Positions 1 to 5,933 of a stretch of DNA of 7,085 nucleotides are shown piece after piece. Within the stretch, counting starts at the first letter, position 1; every line of letters begins with the position of its first letter. The notes beneath the pieces are model-generated. The model was not told the DNA's origin. It ran no database searches and was given only the letters and a program-made list of their open reading frames with translations. The stretch is from an uncultured Chloroflexota bacterium (GTDB lineage Bacteria; Chloroflexota; Anaerolineae; Promineifilales; Promineifilaceae), in contig CALFEW010000558.1 of the NCBI GenBank assembly GCA_937958365.1, forward strand, positions 1 to 7,085, written 5' to 3'. A program made the translations under genes and the position numbers.

Positions 1-111
1 TTCGGGCGCGACCGTGGGGTGAGTGGTGTTGTGTTGGCCGTTGGTGTGTCGTTGCGCGTAACGGCCGTTTCCATTCACGACCGGGGTATAACCATTGATA
101 GATTTATACAT
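1..111 (-). CDS. 5' part of an unrecognised gene, runs off the left edge
   Basis: An open reading frame reads leftward from an ATG at 111-109 and stays open for 37 codons to the window edge, so only its N-terminus is visible. The peptide begins MYKSINGYTPVVNGNG and continues as a hydrophilic stretch rich in Asn, Gly, His and Thr. It shows no signal peptide, membrane segment or motif that I recognise. The start is supported by a strong Shine-Dalgarno (AAGGAG on the minus strand, 123-118) six bases ahead of it. A second in-frame ATG directly upstream (114-112) is possible but lies only three bases from that site. The gene follows crtB in the same direction after about 200 bp, so it could be co-transcribed and belong to the light/carotenoid group, but nothing in the peptide shows that. 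The polar start suggests a flexible N-terminal tail before a domain outside the window. I assign no function. Confidence 0.6.
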   Translation of the reverse strand, partial: MYKSINGYTPVVNGNGRYAQRHTNGQHNTTHPTVAPE

Positions 112-117
112 CATTAT

Positions 118-123
118 CTCCTT
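118..123 (-). promoter_or_regulatory. Shine-Dalgarno of the left-edge gene
   Basis: The minus strand reads AAGGAG here. It lies six bases before the ATG at 111-109 and three before the ATG at 114-112, so it favours the inner ATG. It is the main evidence that the short open frame at the window edge is a real gene start. Confidence 0.6.
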
Positions 124-317
124 ATTTCAGTGGGTCGAGTTGAGCGGTTAACTCAGTGATTCAGTGGTTGGTAATAGATAAACAGGGCAATATGCGTCGT
201 GAAACAAGCCTACAACCTGAATGCTGGCAGCAGAGAGAACAAGGCTATTTTGCATTGTTTCAGACGTGTTGAGGAATCGTTTGCTTACCCTTTCATGGAA
301 AACTCAGGAAAGAGGGT

Positions 318-1259
318 TTAGCGTCGGCTCCGCCACCAGAGGCGGGGCAGGCGGCGCAGTTTGCCCCACGTCGTGACGAAAGCGCGTCGGTGAAAGACGT
401 CGTAATCGTTGGCTTCGATGGCGTCCAGGATACCACGGTAAAGACCGGCAGCGGCGGCAATGGCGAAACGGCCGTCTTCGTGCAGCATGGCAATCCCCGG
501 CCACGCTTCTTCATAAAGCTGATGGTTCCGCTCAATTTGGAAGCGCATAAAAGCCCGCCAGCGTTCATCCACAACTCCCGCAGCGATATGATCTTCCGTC
601 AGGCCAAACTCAGCCATCTCTTCGTGAGGCAAATATAGCCGACCGCGCCGCCAATCTTCACCAACGTCGCGCAAAATATTGGTCATTTGTAAGGCCAGCC
701 CCAGCTTGATGGCATAAGGAATCGCGTCCGCCCCGGAAAACCCGATGATGTGCATGCTCATCAGCCCTACGGTAGAAGCCACGCCATAGCTGTATGTAGC
801 CAGATCTTCAAATGTCTCATAACGGCACTGAACCATGTCGCGGGACACACCATCCAGCAGTTGTTCCGCATAGCGCAGCGGAATCTGGTACCGTTGGCGG
901 GCATCAGCCCAGGCAACGGCCGCCAGATCTTCGGCCGGGGGATGATGGGAAAAAGCGTGTTGACGCCATTGCTCTAACTTGATTTGTACGTCCTCTTGAT
1001 GGCAGTCTACGATGTCATCGGTGATGCGGCAGAAGGCGTAAAGCGCACGTACCGCCCGGCGCTTCTCCAAAGGCAGCAGATCAGACGCCATATGGAACGA
1101 ACGGCTGTGTTCAGCAGTAATAGCATCACAATGCGCATAAGCATCATTTAGTAAGGTCTCGTCAGCAATGGGAGCATTGCAAACAACCGACCCCACGTGC
1201 CACGCTTCACCCGCTAGTGTTAACAACCGATTCTCCCAAGTCCGCGTCTGTGCCACCAT
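318..1259 (-). CDS. crtB: Phytoene synthase (squalene/phytoene synthase family)
   Basis: This enzyme condenses two geranylgeranyl diphosphates head to head to prephytoene diphosphate and then phytoene, the first committed step of C40 carotenoid synthesis, at the cytoplasmic face of the membrane. The 313-residue protein has the usual length for bacterial CrtB. Both Mg-diphosphate-binding Asp motifs are intact: DDIVD at 81-85 within YAFCRITDD, and D198-xxx-D202 within NILRDVGED. Other family marks are SRSFHMAS (52-59) and the GRLYLP stretch (206-211). I chose the ATG at 1259 because a minus-strand AAGGAG (1273-1268) sits eight bases upstream; a TTG one codon earlier (1262) is possible. The gene is transcribed away from carH, from a near-consensus promoter overlapping a likely CarH operator, so dark repression and light induction are expected. 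Squalene synthase (HpnC/HpnD-like) is the main alternative, but the neighbouring crtI makes CrtB far more likely. GGPP synthase is not in the window. Confidence 0.95.
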   Translation of the reverse strand: MVAQTRTWENRLLTLAGEAWHVGSVVCNAPIADETLLNDAYAHCDAITAEHSRSFHMASDLLPLEKRRAVRALYAFCRITDDIVDCHQEDVQIKLEQWRQHAFSHHPPAEDLAAVAWADARQRYQIPLRYAEQLLDGVSRDMVQCRYETFEDLATYSYGVASTVGLMSMHIIGFSGADAIPYAIKLGLALQMTNILRDVGEDWRRGRLYLPHEEMAEFGLTEDHIAAGVVDERWRAFMRFQIERNHQLYEEAWPGIAMLHEDGRFAIAAAAGLYRGILDAIEANDYDVFHRRAFVTTWGKLRRLPRLWWRSRR

Positions 1260-1267
1260 CAATCAAT

Positions 1268-1273
1268 CTCCTT
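1268..1273 (-). promoter_or_regulatory. Shine-Dalgarno of crtB
   Basis: AAGGAG on the minus strand, eight bases from the ATG at 1259 and five from the in-frame TTG at 1262. It supports the ATG start but does not exclude the TTG. Confidence 0.7.
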
Positions 1274-1313
1274 AAACTGTGCTAAATCAAAAGAACACCA
1301 GGTACAAAGCTTT

Positions 1314-1342
1314 ATAATAACAAACTGCAATGCTTTTGTCAA
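1314..1342 (-). promoter_or_regulatory. Sigma70-type promoter of crtB
   Basis: On the minus strand a perfect -35 box TTGACA (1342-1337) is followed by a 17-bp spacer and a -10 box TATTAT (1319-1314, five of six consensus bases). Transcription would begin near 1307 and give a leader of roughly 48 bases that contains the crtB Shine-Dalgarno. The -35 box forms one arm of the inverted repeat at 1334-1371, so a protein bound there would occlude RNA polymerase. This is prediction from sequence. Confidence 0.75.
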
Positions 1343-1371
1343 TATATTATATGTGCAAATACTTGACAAAA
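1334..1371. promoter_or_regulatory. Inverted repeat, candidate CarH operator between divergent promoters
   Basis: TTTTGTCAA (1334-1342) and its exact reverse complement TTGACAAAA (1363-1371) flank a 20-bp AT-rich centre. Each arm contains the TTGACA -35 box of the promoter that fires outward from it. The site lies between crtB and the regulator gene, where CarH/LitR proteins usually bind their own and the carotenoid promoter. In the characterised Thermus system, the CarH tetramer covers the -35 region of its target promoter. Here a single complex over about 38 bp could block both promoters. That the regulator binds here is inference; the repeat itself is seen directly. Confidence 0.6.
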
Positions 1372-1391
1372 ATGGATTTTCATGCTAATCT
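1363..1391 (+). promoter_or_regulatory. Promoter of carH (probably also phr)
   Basis: A perfect -35 TTGACA (1363-1368), a 17-bp spacer and a -10 TAATCT (1386-1391) are preceded by TGC, an extended -10. The -10 itself matches only three consensus bases, so it is weaker than the crtB promoter unless the extended element compensates. The start point would be near 1398, giving a leader of about 35 bases to the ATG at 1433. It argues against the TTG at 1403 as start, since that codon would sit about five bases from the RNA end with no ribosome binding site. Its -35 lies in an arm of the inverted repeat, so autoregulation is likely. Confidence 0.6.
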
Positions 1392-1432
1392 CATCAAACT
1401 GATTGATTGCATACACAAAAGAGATTTTCCTG

Positions 1433-2788
1433 ATGAGCTTAAGCAAAACTCCGACATACAACCTCAAAGTTGTTTTACAAGAAACTGACATAAAACCAGA
1501 CACACTGCGAGCCTGGGAACGACGGTATGGTTTGCCTGTGCCTAAACGCACTCAGGGTAAACATCGTCTTTACTCTGAACACGACATTGCCGTCATCAAA
1601 TGGCTGATTTTGCGTCAACAAGAGGGCATGAGTATTAGTCGGGCTGTGCGACTTTGGCGCAATTTAGAAGAAACTGGACAAAATCCATTGGGTGGGATGC
1701 CCCCACCGTTAACCACCCAATCAACCCAAAATAATGGTATCACAGTACCAACAACTGTCAACGGCGTCAGCTCGTCTACGATAACAGAACTTAGACAAAT
1801 GTGGATCAATGGTTGTCTCCGTTATGACGAGATGGCGGCGGAAACTGCCCTTACCCAGGCTTTTGCCTTGTATCCGGCCGATATGGTTTGCCTTGAAGTG
1901 CTGCAAAAAGGTTTGTCGCATATAGGTGAACTGTGGTATCAAAATGAGGCGACTGTGCAACAAGAACATTTTGCTTCGGGTCTGGCGATGCGCCGACTGA
2001 ACACATTGGTAACGGCCGCTCCGCCGCCAAATCGTCCCGGTAAAATCATCGTTGCCTGCCCGGCCGATGAACATCATGTGTTTGCGCCATTGTTTCTCAC
2101 GCTTATGCTGCGTTATAAAGGTTGGGAGACCGTTTATTTGGGGGCCAACGTGCCACGGGAATACCTGGAAAGCACCATTGCCTCTACCAAACCAGACCTG
2201 ATTGTGATGACGGCGCAGCAACTGCACACGGCCGCTTCCTTATTTCATGTAGCGGAGTTCTTATATCAGGAGCGGATCAATCTGGCTTATGGCGGGCGAA
2301 TTTTTAGTTTGACTCCTGCCTTGCGTAGTCGTATTGCCGGGCATTTTCTAGGTGAGACGTTGGATACGGCCGTTCCCACGATTGCCCATATTTTGTCCAA
2401 ACATCCCTTGCCGCCGGACATCAAACCCATTGCCGCCGAATACCAGGCAGCCCGTCGTCACTTTCGGGAAAACCAGGCAGCCATTGAAGCCAGAGTATGG
2501 TCTATCTTGCAGCAAGAAGCCTTCCCCTACGAACACCTGACCAACGCTAATTTGCACCTGGCCCGCGATATTAATGCGGCCTTGACGTTGGGCAGCGTCT
2601 CCTTTCTGGGTTCGGAAGTTGCCTGGACGGAAACCCTGCTGCTCAATTACGAAATGCCGCCTGATTTGTTGCAACGATACCTGTCTGTTTACCACAATGC
2701 GGCGCGTGAGATTTTGCGGGAAGAGGGAACGCCTGTTTTGGAGTGGTTGGGGTGCATCACCGACAAGAACGAAATCCCCTGTGATTAA
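1433..2788 (+). CDS. carH: CarH/LitR-like MerR-family, cobalamin-binding light-sensing repressor with a C-terminal extension
   Basis: This is a predicted photoreceptor repressor of 451 residues. Residues 9-80 form a MerR winged helix-turn-helix (TLRAWERRYGLP at 24-35, GKHRLYSEHD at 42-51). A Gln/Thr/Pro-rich linker follows (about 82-115). Next is a helical bundle with the CarH signature W168-x9-E178-H179, which caps adenosylcobalamin. A Rossmann-type B12 domain spans about 203-323, with the lower-axial His motif E213-x-H215, YLGANVP (235-241) and YGG (286-288). In this family, dark AdoCbl-bound tetramers bind DNA and light disrupts them. Two oddities: the motif normally ExHxxG has Ala218 for Gly, and about 125 extra residues follow the B12 domain, whereas Thermus CarH is about 285 residues long. 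I chose the ATG at 1433 over the TTG at 1403 from the promoter position and the purine-rich AAAAGAGA upstream. The first half of the gene is less GC-rich than its neighbours. It is divergent from crtB and 30 bp ahead of the photolyase. Confidence 0.88.
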   Translation: MSLSKTPTYNLKVVLQETDIKPDTLRAWERRYGLPVPKRTQGKHRLYSEHDIAVIKWLILRQQEGMSISRAVRLWRNLEETGQNPLGGMPPPLTTQSTQNNGITVPTTVNGVSSSTITELRQMWINGCLRYDEMAAETALTQAFALYPADMVCLEVLQKGLSHIGELWYQNEATVQQEHFASGLAMRRLNTLVTAAPPPNRPGKIIVACPADEHHVFAPLFLTLMLRYKGWETVYLGANVPREYLESTIASTKPDLIVMTAQQLHTAASLFHVAEFLYQERINLAYGGRIFSLTPALRSRIAGHFLGETLDTAVPTIAHILSKHPLPPDIKPIAAEYQAARRHFRENQAAIEARVWSILQQEAFPYEHLTNANLHLARDINAALTLGSVSFLGSEVAWTETLLLNYEMPPDLLQRYLSVYHNAAREILREEGTPVLEWLGCITDKNEIPCD

Positions 2789-2818
2789 ATCATAGCTTAT
2801 TCCGCGAGATAATTGACC

Positions 2819-4234
2819 ATGATCGAAACCGCAATCTGGTGGATTCGGCGCGACTTGCGCCTGACCGATAACCAGGCATTAACGGCCGTTCTCCGCCACG
2901 CCGCCCAGGTGATTCCCGTGTTTATTATGGACCCGGCGCTGACCGGCGGCGGCGAAAAACGGCTCGCCTTTCTCTGGGCCGGGCTGCAAAACCTGGACAA
3001 CGACCTGCGCCAACTGGGTAGCTATCTGGTGGTTCGGCAGGGGCAGCCGCAGCGTGAACTGGCCGACCTCATGCAAGAAACCGGCGCTGAAGCCATTTTT
3101 GCTGAAGAGGATTATTCCCCTTATGCTCTCCGCCGTGATCGGGACATCGCCGCGGCTCTGCCGCTGACGCTGACCGGTGGCGTCACCGTTCACCGGCCCA
3201 ACGCGGTGTTAAAAGCGGATGGCAAGCCCTACACGGTTTTTACGCCCTTCAGCAAACAGTGGCGGGCACGGCCGTTTCCCACTCCGGCCGATCTGTCACC
3301 CAAACCGGCTTGCATCCACACGCCGCCGGCCATCCCCAGCCTGCCCATCCCCCAGACGCCGAAACTGCCCGCTGCCGTGCCATTTCCCGCCGGTGAAGCT
3401 GAGGCGCAGCGCCGCCTGCAAGCCTTTGCCTTTGGCGCGGCCGCGCCCATTCTGGCCTACGCCGACCAGCGTGATCAGGTGGACCGGGAAGGGTCGTCGC
3501 AGCTTTCGCCCTACTTGCGTTTTGGCATGGCATCGGCGCGGCAGGCAGCGGTGGCGGCCCAATTGGCTTTCATGGCTGCCGGGGATGAGAACGGCCGTCG
3601 CGGGGCCGATACCTGGCTCAATGAACTCATCTGGCGCGAATTCTACGTCAACATCTTGTACCATTTCCCGCATGTGCTTCAGAACAGCTTCAACCCGGTC
3701 TACGACGCCATCGTCTGGCGCAACGATCCCAACCACTTTGCCGCCTGGCAAAACGGCCGTACCGGGTTTCCCATCGTAGACGCCGCCATGCGCCAGCTTG
3801 CCACCAGCGGCTGGATGCACAACCGCGCCCGCATGATTGTCGCATCGTTTTTGGTGAAGGATTTGCTGGTGGATTGGCGCTGGGGTGAATGGCACTTTAT
3901 GCAGCATCTGGTGGATGGCGATCCGGCGGCCAACAACGGCGGCTGGCAGTGGACGGCCGGCACGGGCACAGACGCCGCGCCTTATTTCCGCATTTTCAAC
4001 CCCATCACCCAAAGCGAGAAATTTGACCCAGACGGCCGTTACATTCGTCGTTGGCTCCCGGAATTAACGGCCGTGCCCACTGCTTACATCCACAACCCGG
4101 CCATCATGCCGCCATTAGAACAAAAACGCATTGGCGTCATCATCGGTCGGGACTACCCGTTTCCGATCATTGATCGGCAGCAAACCCGTCTGCAAACATT
4201 AGCGGCTTACAAACAAGCCCGCGAATCTGTATAA
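2819..4234 (+). CDS. phrB: Deoxyribodipyrimidine photolyase, class I (cryptochrome/photolyase family)
   Basis: This enzyme uses blue or near-UV light and reduced FAD to split cyclobutane pyrimidine dimers in DNA. The 471-residue protein is typical in length. The N-terminal antenna-binding domain begins IWWIRRDLRLTDN (6-18). The FAD domain contains SSQLSPYLRFG (226-236), NELIWREFY (268-276), GFPIVDAAMRQL (316-327), GWMHNRARM (331-339) and DGDPAANNGGWQW (366-378). The electron-transfer Trp triad of E. coli photolyase (W382, W359, W306) is complete as W376, W353 and W300. E269, in NELIWREF, matches the glutamate that contacts the dimer. A Pro-rich interdomain linker lies near 165-190. I start at the ATG at 2819, not the TTG two codons earlier; the ribosome site is weak. 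The 30-bp gap after carH implies one operon and light-induced expression. The antenna type (folate or deazaflavin) cannot be told. A (6-4) photolyase or cryptochrome is unlikely given these motifs. Confidence 0.94.
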   Translation: MIETAIWWIRRDLRLTDNQALTAVLRHAAQVIPVFIMDPALTGGGEKRLAFLWAGLQNLDNDLRQLGSYLVVRQGQPQRELADLMQETGAEAIFAEEDYSPYALRRDRDIAAALPLTLTGGVTVHRPNAVLKADGKPYTVFTPFSKQWRARPFPTPADLSPKPACIHTPPAIPSLPIPQTPKLPAAVPFPAGEAEAQRRLQAFAFGAAAPILAYADQRDQVDREGSSQLSPYLRFGMASARQAAVAAQLAFMAAGDENGRRGADTWLNELIWREFYVNILYHFPHVLQNSFNPVYDAIVWRNDPNHFAAWQNGRTGFPIVDAAMRQLATSGWMHNRARMIVASFLVKDLLVDWRWGEWHFMQHLVDGDPAANNGGWQWTAGTGTDAAPYFRIFNPITQSEKFDPDGRYIRRWLPELTAVPTAYIHNPAIMPPLEQKRIGVIIGRDYPFPIIDRQQTRLQTLAAYKQARESV

Positions 4235-4235
4235 T
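4206..4235 (+). promoter_or_regulatory. Possible internal promoter for crtI
   Basis: A perfect -10 TATAAT (4230-4235) overlaps the photolyase stop codon. CTTACA (4206-4211, four of six -35 bases) lies 18 bp upstream. Transcription would start near 4242 and give a leader of about 95 bases to crtI. This would let crtI be expressed apart from carH-phr. No copy of the TTTTGTCAA operator arm is visible here. The -35 is poor and a match to TATAAT can occur by chance, so confidence is low. Confidence 0.35.
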
Positions 4236-4323
4236 TCAGCAACCATACAAATACATTGGGGGAAGCCAGGATTCATGATCCCCTGCATCAGCGCAGGCAA
4301 TCATCTACTATCCTCCCCACTTA

Positions 4324-4329
4324 AAAGGA
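4324..4329 (+). promoter_or_regulatory. Shine-Dalgarno of crtI
   Basis: AAAGGA lies seven bases before the ATG at 4337 and fixes that start. It is stronger than the sites ahead of the photolyase or the P450. Confidence 0.65.
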
Positions 4330-4336
4330 AAAACAT

Positions 4337-5821
4337 ATGTCCGAGAAAGTTATCATCATTGGTAGTGGTTTTGGTGGTCTGGGCGCAGCTGCGCGCCTGG
4401 CCGCTCGCGGTTATGACGTTGAAGTCTTTGAAAAACAAAACAAACTTGGCGGCCGCGCTTACGTTTTTGAACAAAACGGCTTCAAATTTGACGCCGGTCC
4501 TACAGTGATCACTGCGCCTTTCATGTTTGACGATATTTTTGCCCTGGCCGGCCGTCGCCGCGAAGATTACGTCGAATTTATTCAGCTTGATCCCTTCTAT
4601 CGCATCTTTAACCACGAAGGCCGCGCCTTCGACTACAACGACGATCCGCAGTTCATCGCCAACGAAATCGCCAAATGGAACCCGGCCGACGTAGCCGGTT
4701 ACGAGCGTTTTATGGCAACTACCCAGGCCATCTTCGAGAAAGGGTTTGTGCAGTTGGCCGACAAGCCCTTCCTGAGCGTCGGCGACATGATGCGCGTTGC
4801 CCCAGACCTGATCAAGCTGCAATCCTACAAATCAGTCTACAGTTATGCGTCGCAGTTTGTGGAAAACGAGTTTTTGCGCCGCGTTTTTTCTTTCCACCCG
4901 CTGCTGATTGGCGGCAATCCCTTCGACGCCTCTTCGATTTACGCCATGATCCATTACCTGGAGCGGGAGTGGGGCATTCATTACGTCAAGGGCGGCACTG
5001 GCGCATTGGTGGCGGCGCTGGCTAAATTGACGGAGGAATTGGGCGGCCGTTTCCATCTGAATGCGGAAGTGGAAGAAATATTTGTACACGGCCGTCGCGC
5101 CACCGGCATCCGCATGGCCGATGGAACCATCCACAAAGCCGACCACGTCATCTCCAATGCAGACGTAGCCTGGACCTACCTGAACATGATTCCCGCCAAA
5201 GCGCGCAGCCTGCGCAACTCCGATGCGCGCTACAAAAAACTCACCAAATACAGCATGTCGCTGTTTGTCATCTACTTTGGCACCAAGAAACGGTACACCG
5301 ATACCAAACTGGCCCACCACAACATCATCCTCAGCGAGCGCTACAAGGGCTTATTGGCCGACATCTTCAAAAACAAGACGCTGTCCGAAGATTTTTCTCT
5401 CTACCTGCACATGCCTACGATTACCGATCCTTCGATAGCTCCCGCCGGGCACGAAGCCTTCTACGTCTTGTCGCCGGTCCCCCACCTGGGCGCAGACATA
5501 GATTGGACGGTCATGGCAAAGCCCTACCGCGACGCCATCATGCAATTCCTGGAAGACAATTACCTGCCGGACCTCCAGGCCAACATCGTCGCCGAAACTC
5601 ATATTGACCCGCTGCACTTCCAGAATCGGCTCAACTCTTACATGGGTTCGGCCTTCTCCGTGCAGCCGGTCCTCACGCAGTCGGCCTGGTTCCGGCCGCA
5701 CAACCGCTCGGAAGACTTCGACAACCTTTATTTCGTTGGCGCGGGGACCCATCCCGGCGCGGGCTTGCCCGGTGTGCTATCTTCGTCTAAGATCGCCGAA
5801 GATTTGATTGTTAACCGTTAG
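4337..5821 (+). CDS. crtI: Phytoene desaturase (CrtI family, FAD-dependent)
   Basis: This enzyme introduces double bases into phytoene's carbon chain as double bonds, leading to neurosporene or lycopene, with FAD as cofactor and while attached to the membrane. The protein has 494 residues, usual for bacterial CrtI. The N-terminal dinucleotide fold reads VIIIGSGFGGLGAAARLAARG (Gly9, Gly11, Gly14) with the ribose-binding Glu32 in VFEK, followed by GGRA (38-41) and FDAGPT (51-56). The C-terminal bacterial-type desaturase signature GAGTHPGAGLPG is at 468-479, followed by VLSSSK. The start is set by AAAGGA seven bases upstream. It is 102 bp after phr, either in the same operon or from its own promoter (see 4206-4235). 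Its TAG stop falls in the first unit of a heptad array. The number of desaturation steps cannot be read from sequence. CrtD- or CrtN-type relatives share these motifs, but phytoene synthase next door favours CrtI. Confidence 0.93.
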   Translation: MSEKVIIIGSGFGGLGAAARLAARGYDVEVFEKQNKLGGRAYVFEQNGFKFDAGPTVITAPFMFDDIFALAGRRREDYVEFIQLDPFYRIFNHEGRAFDYNDDPQFIANEIAKWNPADVAGYERFMATTQAIFEKGFVQLADKPFLSVGDMMRVAPDLIKLQSYKSVYSYASQFVENEFLRRVFSFHPLLIGGNPFDASSIYAMIHYLEREWGIHYVKGGTGALVAALAKLTEELGGRFHLNAEVEEIFVHGRRATGIRMADGTIHKADHVISNADVAWTYLNMIPAKARSLRNSDARYKKLTKYSMSLFVIYFGTKKRYTDTKLAHHNIILSERYKGLLADIFKNKTLSEDFSLYLHMPTITDPSIAPAGHEAFYVLSPVPHLGADIDWTVMAKPYRDAIMQFLEDNYLPDLQANIVAETHIDPLHFQNRLNSYMGSAFSVQPVLTQSAWFRPHNRSEDFDNLYFVGAGTHPGAGLPGVLSSSKIAEDLIVNR

Positions 5822-5870
5822 CCGTTAGCCGTCACCCGTAATCCGTGTTCCGTAATCCGTTAGCCGTAGT
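5815..5870 (+). repeat. Tandem array of eight CCGTNNN heptads
   Basis: Eight consecutive 7-bp units begin with CCGT in perfect register: CCGTTAG, CCGTTAG, CCGTCAC, CCGTAAT, CCGTGTT, CCGTAAT, CCGTTAG, CCGTAGT. The first four bases never vary and the last three do. The first unit contains the last two codons' end and the TAG stop of crtI. Degenerate units of the same kind occur on the other strand at about 5881-5908 (CCGTAAT, CCGTGAC, TCGTAAG, CCGTATT read on the minus strand), so the arrays face each other. Too short-period and spacerless to be CRISPR. Heptanucleotide tandem repeats are known in intergenic DNA of some cyanobacteria, but I cannot place this one in a named family. Confidence 0.85.
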
Positions 5871-5913
5871 CGGTTGGCAGAATACGGCTTACGAGTCACG
5901 GATTACGGAACAC
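5845..5913. repeat. Large hairpin with 16-bp perfect arms between crtI and the P450 gene
   Basis: The left arm GTGTTCCGTAATCCGT (5845-5860) is the exact reverse complement of the right arm (5898-5913). Inside it, AGCCGTA (5862-5868) pairs with TACGGCT (5883-5889), leaving a 14-base loop. The arms can also pair in a shifted register: 5836-5847 with 5897-5908 over 12 bp. No T-run follows on the plus strand, so this is not a standard intrinsic terminator. It could protect the 3' end of crtI mRNA, reduce read-through into the P450 gene, or be a REP-like or small non-autonomous repeat. These roles are guesses; the structure is directly visible. Confidence 0.85.
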
Positions 5914-5933
5914 AGGAACCGAGAAAAAAGTTC

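Noticed and set aside
112..317. Promoter or terminator in the gap between crtB and the left-edge gene
   Set aside because: I found only a very weak -35/-10 pair and a 5-bp inverted repeat (GAGTT/AACTC near 134-151), neither strong enough to annotate; no open frame of note is present.
1403..1405. TTG as an earlier start for carH
   Set aside because: It would lie about five bases from the predicted transcription start with no Shine-Dalgarno; the ATG at 1433 has a purine-rich site and a normal leader.
1721..2227. A 168-codon minus-strand frame inside carH
   Set aside because: It covers the CarH signature region, which is clearly coding on the plus strand, and has no domain of its own.
3296..4012. 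A 238-codon open frame on the minus strand inside the photolyase gene
   Set aside because: It lies wholly within a well-supported gene on the other strand, has no recognisable motif, and is what high-GC coding DNA commonly produces.
5815..5913. CRISPR array
   Set aside because: The units are 7 bp with no spacers and a variable tail; nothing resembles CRISPR repeats and no cas gene is present.
5845..5930. Intrinsic terminator for crtI
   Set aside because: The hairpin is followed by an A-rich stretch, not a T-run, on the plus strand, and the stem is far longer than typical.
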